Source: an uncultured Adlercreutzia sp.
GTDB taxonomy: Bacteria; Actinomycetota; Coriobacteriia; Coriobacteriales; Eggerthellaceae
Length of the DNA stretch: 64,000 nucleotides
Reading direction: 5' to 3'
Assembly (NCBI RefSeq): GCF_958431955.1
Contig: NZ_CAUASN010000013.1
Span: 1 to 64,000 of the forward strand
In this document: in pieces, positions 57,986 to 64,000 of the stretch
Position numbering within the stretch: position 1 is the stretch's first letter
Layout: every line of letters begins with the position of its first letter
Translations under genes and position numbers: made by a program
The notes under the pieces: generated by a model
What the model saw: the letters and a program-made list of their open reading frames with translations, nothing else
The model's database searches: none
Told to the model about the DNA's origin: nothing

Positions 57986-59593
57986 ATGTCCGATATTTCC
58001 CGTTCCACCTCCCCCTCTGCCTCCACCTCGGACAAGCTCGCGGCCAAAAAGGCCGCGAGCGTCCCCGCCGCCCCGGCCGCATCTGACGATCCCGGCCACA
58101 CCGCTGCGCCGGCGGCGTCAACTGCATCGAGCGCCGCGGCCGCCACTCCGCCCGCCATCCCCACAGGGCGCGCGATGTGGGCCATGATGGCGCTCATGCT
58201 GGGCAGCAACCTTCTGGCCTCGTTCAACCAGTCACTCATGAACATCGCGCTGGATGCCACGGCCACCCAGTTCCACATCAGCCTGTCGCAGGCAAACTGG
58301 CTCGTGCTCGGGTTCACTATCGTGGCGGCCACGGTCATCACCATGGCCGCGTCGCTTCTGAAACGGTTCGGCATCCGCAAGGTCATGATGTTCGGCTACG
58401 CGGCGTCCCTTGCAGGTTCGGTGCTCGGCATGCTGGCGTGGAACTTCCCCACCATGCTGGCCGCCCGCCTTATCCAGGCGCTCACGGTGGGGCTGTTCTT
58501 CCCCGTGGTCACGAGCGTCATCCTCACGCTGGCGCCGAAGGGCAAAAGCGCCACCATGCTCGCCATCAACAGCGGGGCCATCGGGGTGGGGCTCGCCTTC
58601 TCGCCGCTGCTCTCGGGCCTCGTGCTCACCTACGTGGGGCTGCGGGCGCTGTTCGCCATTCCGCTTGTGATGTCGGCCATCCTGCTTGGGCTCGGATTCT
58701 TCTTCCTGCACGACATCTACGCCCGCGAGGACCGGCCCATCGACATCCTCAGTGTGGTGCTGAGCTTCGCGGGGCTTTCCGCCTTCATCTTCGGGCTGAA
58801 CGAGGTGACCCGCACCGTGCTGCCGTCGGTGCTCTGCATGGCGGCCGGCGCCGTGGGGCTCGGGCTGTTCGCGTGGCGGCAGTTCGCCATTCCCCACCCG
58901 CTTCTGAATCTGGCGCCGCTGCGCCACGGGCGGTTCGTGTTCGGCGAGGTGCTCATGATGCTCGGGTACATGGGGTCCATCTACCTGAGCCTGCTCGTGC
59001 CGCTGTATTTGGAGGGGACGGCGGGTTACACCGCCTTCGCCGCCGGCGGCCTTCTGTGCGCGCCCATCCTGTGCTACGCCGGGGCCTGCTTTCTCGGCGG
59101 ACGCATCGAGGACCGACACGGCGTGTGGCCGCTCGTGCCCCTCGGGTTCCTTGTGCTGCTCGTCGGATACATTGCCGTGGAAGTCACCTCGGCGGCGATG
59201 CTCATCGTGCCCATGATCCTCTGTGCCGGCGCCGCCTATGTGGGCGTAGGGCTCGTCTTCCCTACCTTGAAGGCGGTTGATCTGGACTCGCTGCCGCGGG
59301 CCATCTACGCCCACGGGTCGTCCATCCACTCCACCCTGGTGCAGATCGCCGGCTCGGTGGGATCGGCCCTGTTCGTGGGCATCATGTCCGCCGACACCGA
59401 CCGCCTCATGGCCCAGGGCATCGCGAAGGCCCACGCCTACGCCTCCGGATTCTCCCACACCATCTTCATCGCCATCGGCATTCTGGCCGTGGCCTTCGTC
59501 GGCGCGGTAGCGTTCGGCCGCCTTATGCGCCGGCAGCGCCAGAAGGGTATCAAATCGCAATCAAAGCCCGCAACGACGGCGCCTAAGGCCTAG
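57986..59593 (+). CDS. MFS drug exporter, DHA2/EmrB-QacA-like
   Basis: 535 aa. A Ser/Ala-rich cytoplasmic N-terminus of about 60 residues is followed by about 14 membrane helices. Helix 1 NQSLMNIALDATATQFHISLSQANWLVLGFTI matches the DHA2 pattern (ALPxI replaced). The helix 5 region has LAINSGAIGVGLAFSPLLSGLV. Probably exports hydrophobic drugs. Start at 57986 after GAAGG. It begins a run of three same-direction genes ending with the radical SAM enzyme. Confidence 0.87.
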   Translation: MSDISRSTSPSASTSDKLAAKKAASVPAAPAASDDPGHTAAPAASTASSAAAATPPAIPTGRAMWAMMALMLGSNLLASFNQSLMNIALDATATQFHISLSQANWLVLGFTIVAATVITMAASLLKRFGIRKVMMFGYAASLAGSVLGMLAWNFPTMLAARLIQALTVGLFFPVVTSVILTLAPKGKSATMLAINSGAIGVGLAFSPLLSGLVLTYVGLRALFAIPLVMSAILLGLGFFFLHDIYAREDRPIDILSVVLSFAGLSAFIFGLNEVTRTVLPSVLCMAAGAVGLGLFAWRQFAIPHPLLNLAPLRHGRFVFGEVLMMLGYMGSIYLSLLVPLYLEGTAGYTAFAAGGLLCAPILCYAGACFLGGRIEDRHGVWPLVPLGFLVLLVGYIAVEVTSAAMLIVPMILCAGAAYVGVGLVFPTLKAVDLDSLPRAIYAHGSSIHSTLVQIAGSVGSALFVGIMSADTDRLMAQGIAKAHAYASGFSHTIFIAIGILAVAFVGAVAFGRLMRRQRQKGIKSQSKPATTAPKA

Positions 59594-59639
59594 GGCTTCG
59601 GTACCCTCGTCGGAGATATTCGACGAGAAGGAGTTTCCC

Positions 59640-60599
59640 ATGGATTCGACGCAACTGAGCACCGTGACCGTGGACGCCGGCCAGGAACTGGTCGTGGTGG
59701 AAGCGGAGCCCGCACCCGAGCGGCCTCTGAAGGAGAAGGCCATCATCGCGGCCGTGCTTGCGGCGGTGGCCCTCATATCGCTGCTCGTGTTCGCGAACAT
59801 CGCCTCGAACCCCGAGACCTACACCGGCATCATCGACACCCTGGACGAGAAGAAGGGCAACGTCATGATGCTCGCCACCACCACGACGGCCGCCTCGGCC
59901 GCCATATCGGCGCTGCCCAACGACATGGGCACCCCCATCGCCGAGAAGCTCGTGGACTTCAGCTCGTACTTCATGGTCATTCTGGCGGTGATCTACCTGG
60001 AGAAGTTCCTGCTGACCACGCTGGGTTTCCTCGGCTTCGGCATTCTGGTGCCGGCGGCCTGCGCGCTGTTCGCCGTGGCGGTGTTCTTGCGACGGGGAAC
60101 GCTCACGCGGGTAAATCTGCAGCGGCTCGGCACGAAGCTCGCGGCCTTCGGGCTGGCCCTGGCGCTCGTGGTGCCGGTGAGCGTGTGGCTGACCGACAAC
60201 GTGGACGCCACCTTCGACGAGTCGCTCGCAGCCTCGAACGCCGCCGCCCAAGAGGCCACCGAGCAGCTGGAGGAGAGCACCCAGGAACAGGCGCAGGAGG
60301 ATCCGGGGCTTCTCGGCGGCATCGCCAACGCGGTGCAGGAGGGGTGGAATGGCCTGACCCAGGGCGCGCAGCAGGCGCTCGACAGCCTGGGCGAGCAGCT
60401 GAACACCATGATCGACACCATGGCGGTCATGATCGTGACGAGCTGCCTCATTCCCCTACTCGTGCTCATCTTGTTCCTGCAGCTCGTGAAGATCATCACG
60501 GGACTCGACTTCGGGGGCGCCACTGCCGTCATGGGAGCCGCCCGCACCAAGGGCCGCGCTGTCGCCCGCTCGCTGCACCGCCCCGCGCAGAAGGGCTAG
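59640..60599 (+). CDS. Membrane protein with central coiled-coil/helical region
   Basis: 319 aa. One N-terminal helix (residues about 34-53), a pair at about 105-150, one at about 163-180 and a last one at about 263-280. Between the last two is a Gln/Glu-rich amphipathic segment (NAAAQEATEQLEESTQEQAQEDPGLLGGIANAVQEGW) likely outside the membrane. Family not recognised. It ends 4 bp before the radical SAM gene, so they are tightly coupled and may work together. Start after GAAGGAG. Confidence 0.75.
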   Translation: MDSTQLSTVTVDAGQELVVVEAEPAPERPLKEKAIIAAVLAAVALISLLVFANIASNPETYTGIIDTLDEKKGNVMMLATTTTAASAAISALPNDMGTPIAEKLVDFSSYFMVILAVIYLEKFLLTTLGFLGFGILVPAACALFAVAVFLRRGTLTRVNLQRLGTKLAAFGLALALVVPVSVWLTDNVDATFDESLAASNAAAQEATEQLEESTQEQAQEDPGLLGGIANAVQEGWNGLTQGAQQALDSLGEQLNTMIDTMAVMIVTSCLIPLLVLILFLQLVKIITGLDFGGATAVMGAARTKGRAVARSLHRPAQKG

Positions 60600-60603
60600 A
60601 ACG

Positions 60604-61455
60604 ATGGACGGCTTGGCCGAAGGGCGCGCCACGTGCGCCATCTGCCCGCACACGTGCCGGCTGGCCGAGGGGCAGACGGGACTCTGCCACGCGCGCGTCG
60701 CGGTGGGCGGCCAAGTGGTGGACGCCAACTACGGGCGCGTCACGTCGCTTGCGCTTGACCCCATCGAGAAGAAGCCGCTCGCGCGCTTTCGACCCGGCAC
60801 GAAGGTGCTGTCGGTGGGCTCCTACGGCTGCAATTTGCGCTGCCCGTTCTGCCAGAACGCCTCTATCGCGTGCGCAGGCGAGGACGACGTGCCCTGGCGC
60901 ACGATGGCGCCAGCAGAGCTGGTCGAGCTGGCCGCGTCGCTTATGCCCGAGGGCAACGTCGGCGTCGCCTTCACCTACAACGAGTCGCTCGTGGGCTTCG
61001 AATTCGTGCGCGACACCGCCCGCCTGGCACGCGAGCGCGACCTGGCCAACGTGCTCGTGTCGAACGGGTACGTGAACGACGGTCCGCTGCGGGAGATAGC
61101 CCCGCTCATCGACGCGGCGAACATCGACCTGAAGGGATTCACCCAAAGCTTCTACGACCTCGTCGGCGGGGATTTGGACACGGTGAAGCGCACGATAGCG
61201 GTACTTGCCGCCGAACCCGGCTGCCACTTGGAGGTGACGACGCTCATCATCCCCGGCCTGAACGACGGCGAGGATGAGATTGACGCCGCGGCCGCGTGGC
61301 TCGCATCGCTTAACCCAGGCATCCCCTACCACATAACGCGCTTCTTCCCCTGCCACCGCCTGCAAGACCGCCCCGCCACGCCGCCCGCAACCGTGCACCA
61401 GCTGGCCGCCATAGCCCGCCGCCACCTCAAGCACGTCTATGTGGGAAACTGCTAG
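60604..61455 (+). CDS. AmmeMemoRadiSam-type radical SAM enzyme
   Basis: 283 aa. N-terminal cysteine block CAICPHTCRLAEGQTGLCHAR, then the radical SAM cluster motif CNLRCPFC (Cys76, 80, 83). TYNESLVGFEFV, DLKGFTQSFYDLVGG and VTTLIIPGLND are typical of the AmrS/PflA-like group. It cleaves SAM to a 5'-deoxyadenosyl radical; the product of the AmmeMemoRadiSam system is not established. The usual Memo and AMMECR1 partner genes are missing from the window; a membrane protein gene is coupled instead. Confidence 0.87.
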   Translation: MDGLAEGRATCAICPHTCRLAEGQTGLCHARVAVGGQVVDANYGRVTSLALDPIEKKPLARFRPGTKVLSVGSYGCNLRCPFCQNASIACAGEDDVPWRTMAPAELVELAASLMPEGNVGVAFTYNESLVGFEFVRDTARLARERDLANVLVSNGYVNDGPLREIAPLIDAANIDLKGFTQSFYDLVGGDLDTVKRTIAVLAAEPGCHLEVTTLIIPGLNDGEDEIDAAAAWLASLNPGIPYHITRFFPCHRLQDRPATPPATVHQLAAIARRHLKHVYVGNC

Positions 61456-61476
61456 GAGAAGACGCTAGCGTCCTTG

Positions 61477-61604
61477 ATTTGTTTTAGCGACCGCGTTTCC
61501 TCCTAGGATGCCGCCGACGAGACGCGGATCACCTTGCCGCCGGCGTTTTCGATCGCCACCTCCACCGCATGGAGCATTAGCCGCATATCGAATTGGCATG
61601 CACT
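61477..61604. repeat. Degenerate direct repeat, copy A (3' end of XRE-membrane gene)
   Basis: Aligns with 62989-63115 at roughly 80 percent by eye, including CTTGATTTGTTTTAGC (61483-61498) and the gene-end remnant below. The pair flanks the Fic/hypothetical cassette. Confidence 0.75.
61503..61577 (-). pseudogene. 3'-end remnant of the XRE-membrane gene
   Basis: The minus strand encodes MLHAVEVAIENAGG and KVIRVSSAAS followed by TAG. The intact gene at 63022-63657 ends MLHAMEVAIENAGG, KVVRVSSTTS. Four of 24 residues differ, so the copies diverged after duplication. Confidence 0.85.
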
Positions 61605-61658
61605 ACTCAACACGAGCAGGTTCGCTGCGAAAACCACGATCCAGCAGAAGAACGCCCC

Positions 61659-62267
61659 TTATGCGAGCTCCTCCATCGTGTATGTGCTGTAGCCCTCATA
61701 ACGATAGCTGGCATCGATGCCCTTCATGTACGTCTGCCGATCATCGACCCGATCGGTCAGCGCACTTTTGAGCAATGCCTTGATCTCGACATCCTTGATT
61801 GGGCTGCGCTCCATGGCAAGCAGGTAATCCTCTTTGTCCACAAGGCTCCAGTCGACCACAACACCGCACGCGCGCTTCAGCATCAGGTCGAGCCAGATCC
61901 TCATGCTGCGCCCATTGCCCTCGCGAAAGGGATGCGCAACGTTCATCTCCACGTACTTCTCAACGATCTCGTCGAAGGTCAGCTGCGGCATTCGGTCTAT
62001 GGCCGAAAGCGCGTCCTCCAAATAGAGCGAAGCCGCGAAACGAAATCCCCCTTTCGAGATGTTCTCCCGCCGCATCTGCCCGGCAAAGTCATACACATCC
62101 TGGAACAGATACCCGTGAATCCGCGCAAGGCCAGCGAACGCGCCCGCCTCAAAATCGTCGAGCAGGCCGCCTTCAAACAGCTCCAGAGCGCGCTTTTTCG
62201 TCAAGCGCTCCTCTTCGCGCGCCAATTCGGCATCGCTGTCTATGCCCAACTTGTTGCCAAGAACCAT
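61659..62267 (-). CDS. fic: Fic protein adenylyltransferase, class III (self-inhibited)
   Basis: 202 aa. Canonical Fic motif HPFREGNGRSMRIW with His112 and both arginines. A C-terminal helix carries the inhibitory motif SYRYEG (Ser187, Glu191, Gly192), so this is the short class III type (NmFic-like), which is self-inhibited and often oligomer-regulated. It AMPylates target hydroxyls, in known cases DNA gyrase/topoisomerase IV or itself. Start at 62267 after AAGGGGAC. It lies in a segment flanked by duplicated gene ends. Confidence 0.93.
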   Translation of the reverse strand: MVLGNKLGIDSDAELAREEERLTKKRALELFEGGLLDDFEAGAFAGLARIHGYLFQDVYDFAGQMRRENISKGGFRFAASLYLEDALSAIDRMPQLTFDEIVEKYVEMNVAHPFREGNGRSMRIWLDLMLKRACGVVVDWSLVDKEDYLLAMERSPIKDVEIKALLKSALTDRVDDRQTYMKGIDASYRYEGYSTYTMEELA

Positions 62268-62449
62268 GCCGTCCCCTTATCGCCTAACCAGATGAAGCGC
62301 CTCTCGCCTCCGGGTCAAATCGCCCTTTTCTTCGCATCCGATTGTAATTGAAACGCCTTCTGCGCTTGCAGGACGCTCGATCATAATGGAAACAACCCAC
62401 GATCGCGTTTGGATCGTCGCGACCTCGGCCACAGTCGGATTACCCGCCG

Positions 62450-62809
62450 CTACAGCAGCTCCAGTTCAGGGATATCGAGGGGCATCCATTCGGCGGCATC
62501 GATCAGCCCCCCCCCTCTCTCGCACGCGTCCCAGAGATGGAACGCCATCCCTATTCGTCTCCCGAACTTCTCCTGACCGGCAAGACAGTCGACGTATTCA
62601 TCTTTGGGAGCAAGAAACACCCAGTCTTCGCCCAGCAAAATATCGGCCAACCAAGATGCCTCATGCATATAGGTCGGAACGTCTGCATCATTCAGATGCT
62701 CCCATATCAAAGCCATCTCTTCTGCATGAAAGTCAAAATGCCCGTGTATGCCCAGCCGCCACATCCGCCCAGAGCGGACAAGCCGCCTAATCGTTGCTTC
62801 CGTTACCAT
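62450..62809 (-). CDS. Hypothetical protein upstream of fic
   Basis: 119 aa with no recognised domain. VTEATIRRLVRSGRMWRLGIHGHFDFHAEEMALIWEHLNDADVPTYMHEASWLADILLGEDWVFLAPKDEYVD: a His-rich N-terminal third and acidic middle, soluble. The start at 62809 follows GGGGGAT. It reads in the same direction as fic, 182 bp upstream, and its base composition is less GC-rich than the core genes. It could be a partner or target of Fic, but nothing in the sequence proves this. Confidence 0.65.
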   Translation of the reverse strand: MVTEATIRRLVRSGRMWRLGIHGHFDFHAEEMALIWEHLNDADVPTYMHEASWLADILLGEDWVFLAPKDEYVDCLAGQEKFGRRIGMAFHLWDACERGGGLIDAAEWMPLDIPELELL

Positions 62810-62954
62810 GAATCCCCCTTTCGCACATCCGACCATCTTCTGTCTTCCACCATATCAGGCACAGACAGTCCCGCTCAATAGTCGCAACAGTCCCATTGTG
62901 CGCCTGCGAACGAGGGTCAAGCTTATCTACGGAAGGACTGCGAGACAGAGCGTC

Positions 62955-63007
62955 CTTGATTTGTTTTAGCAATCTTGATTTGTTTTAGCATCCTTGATTT
63001 TTTTAGC
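62955..63007. repeat. Tandem 19-bp repeat of CTTGATTTGTTTTAGC
   Basis: Copies at 62955-62970, 62974-62989 and 62993-63007 (one base shorter); a fourth lies at 61483-61498, the other end of the cassette. Confidence 0.85.
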
Positions 63008-63021
63008 GACCGTGATTCCCT

Positions 63022-63657
63022 TCAGGACGTTGTCGACGAGACGCGGACCACCTTGCCGCCGGCATTTTCGATCGCCACTTCCATCGCATGAAGCATCAGC
63101 TGCACATCAGCTTGGCCCGTCCCGCTCGCCATAAGCAAGTCTCCCTGTCCGAATATCTCATCATCCTCCGACGGCCAGCTATACCCCGCTGACAATCGGC
63201 CGAGGTGATCGTTAACGTTGATCTGCGCCTGACGCACCTCCCCGTCGATCTCATACTCAACGGTGATCTGCGTGAAGGATGACGGAGCCGCAAGCCACGC
63301 CGCAGCCCCCGCTCCTACAACGAGCACGACCGCCAGGACACACGCCGCTACCGCCCTTTTCGCGATAGTCGTCGTTCGAGCCATGCGACGGTTCTGCAGA
63401 TCTATCTGCTCATTGAGCACCGCTGCCTGCACGGAAAGCTCCTCGATGCTCTTCGCTTGAACGGCATCAACACCTATCAAATCGGACACACTCACCTGCA
63501 GCGCCTCCGCAACAGCCATAAGCAGATCGGCATCGGGAACCGAAAGCCCCTTCTCCCATTTCGACACTGTCTGGCGTACCACGTGCACCCGTTCCGCCAG
63601 CTCCTCCTGCGTGATGCCGCGCCGTTCCCGCATGCGTCTCAGGTTCTCGCCCAGCAT
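63022..63657 (-). CDS. XRE regulator with membrane anchor and extracellular domain
   Basis: 211 aa. The N-terminal Cro/C1 HTH is MLGENLRRMRERRGITQEELAERVHVVRQTVSKWEKGLSVPDADLLMAVAEAL. One membrane helix is at about residues 105-128 (VAACVLAVVLVVGAGAAAWLA). An outer domain of about 80 residues follows, with ITVEYEIDGEVRQAQINVNDHLGRL. Thus a one-component membrane sensor-regulator. Start at 63657 after GGAGGGG. Its 3' end is duplicated at 61503-61577. Confidence 0.85.
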   Translation of the reverse strand: MLGENLRRMRERRGITQEELAERVHVVRQTVSKWEKGLSVPDADLLMAVAEALQVSVSDLIGVDAVQAKSIEELSVQAAVLNEQIDLQNRRMARTTTIAKRAVAACVLAVVLVVGAGAAAWLAAPSSFTQITVEYEIDGEVRQAQINVNDHLGRLSAGYSWPSEDDEIFGQGDLLMASGTGQADVQLMLHAMEVAIENAGGKVVRVSSTTS

Positions 63658-64000
63658 ATGCCCCTCCTTCGCTTCACTCGTCCGTGCTTTAGCAACCCCA
63701 TAATAGGCCACCGCCAACCAAGCACCTAGCAATGGAAATTAACATCGCAGGTCAGCTATGGAAATCACGCGCCAGCAGGAACATACCTCTCGCTCCGCAC
63801 AGAGCGGAGCCTGAAAGTGAAGTTGATGCCTATAACCGTGCTTCGGCATCGCGGGCGGCCTCGCGGGGAGAGCGCCCGAAGCTTTCGATCTGCGGCGGAA
63901 TGGGTGGAAGCCAGATCTTCCGACAAGGCGCCAACGCTCAAAACCGCACGGCACTGCCGACAACGAACTACCCGACAACTCCAACGCGAAACCGCAACGT
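63658..64000. other. Region with no supported gene at window end
   Basis: 343 bp upstream of the XRE-membrane gene. AT-richer near 63720-63760, where its promoter probably lies. The open frame on the minus strand (63739-63984) has no ribosome site and odd composition, so it is not called. Confidence 0.5.

Noticed and set aside
61471..61482. Perfect palindrome GACGCTAGCGTC as a terminator after the radical SAM gene
   Set aside because: Only four pairs can form around a four-base loop and the following T tract is broken; too weak to call.
61593..62351. Plus-strand open frame over fic
   Set aside because: Antisense to a canonical Fic protein with complete motifs and a good ribosome site.
62949..63007. 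CRISPR-like array near the Fic cassette
   Set aside because: The 16-bp repeats are separated by only 3 bp, so no spacers exist.
63739..63984. Minus-strand open frame at the window end
   Set aside because: No ribosome site, Arg/Pro/Ser-rich shadow composition, not similar to any family I know.

Overview
The window reads as chromosomal DNA of a high-GC anaerobic actinobacterium, most likely family Eggerthellaceae (Coriobacteriia). This is inferred from three large Tat-exported, lipobox-carrying FAD reductases (fumarate-reductase superfamily), two multi-membrane-span regulators ending in a LuxR helix-turn-helix and lying beside two of them, strong Shine-Dalgarno sites with some GTG/TTG starts, and high GC throughout. 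No rRNA, tRNA, CRISPR array, transposase or integrase was recognised.

Layout. 1-8 kb: a protein of three tandem RidA domains, a PAS hybrid histidine kinase, small envelope proteins, an O6-alkylguanine transferase, and a GntR/DUF1648-DUF5808 pair divergent from a CPBP protease over a twin palindromic operator. 9-15.8 kb: a ParE/Phd-type toxin-antitoxin pair, a fusion of a DNA deoxyinosine/uracil glycosylase with NAD(P)HX epimerase, a cupin gene with a MerR-type promoter, a MOSC protein, an orphan HipB-like repressor, HypB and a membrane LuxR regulator. 16-28 kb: Tat flavoprotein 1, an S10 carboxypeptidase, an APC transporter, an ABC exporter, a ZIP transporter, Tat flavoprotein 2 (FMN plus FAD), a PAP2 phosphatase and a mini-ferredoxin. 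28.5-37.5 kb: dGTPase; a purine operon in which the two PurH activities are separate proteins (PurO-type cyclohydrolase plus AICAR formyltransferase) under a ZTP riboswitch with terminator; a PF06541 membrane protein; aspartate aminotransferase/4-decarboxylase; class III fructose-bisphosphatase. 37.6-42.7 kb: APC transporter, ferritin-like protein, Apt, MsrAB, GNAT, XRE/zinc ribbon.

42.7-53.4 kb and 61.5-63.7 kb are accessory-looking. They hold an HTH/nucleotidyltransferase pair resembling a toxin-antitoxin system, three Fic proteins of two architectures, small XRE/membrane-protein modules, a TipA-type MerR regulator with a canonical 19-bp-spacer promoter, and duplicated gene ends. A 75-bp copy of the 3' end of a hydroxyacyl-CoA dehydrogenase gene flanks a LuxR/flavoprotein cassette. 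A degenerate copy of the 3' end of an XRE-membrane gene flanks a Fic cassette. Both look like att-type or duplication scars without an integrase. 53.5-61.5 kb: SDR plus aldehyde dehydrogenase, carbamate kinase, an MFS exporter, and a coiled-coil membrane protein nearly fused to an AmmeMemoRadiSam-type radical SAM enzyme.

The best leads for something new are the cassette scars, a palindromic repeat of about 145 bp present twice (once inside a duplicated fic start), the glycosylase-epimerase fusion, the twin GntR operator, and the triple-RidA protein. Family assignments come from reading motifs, not from database searches.
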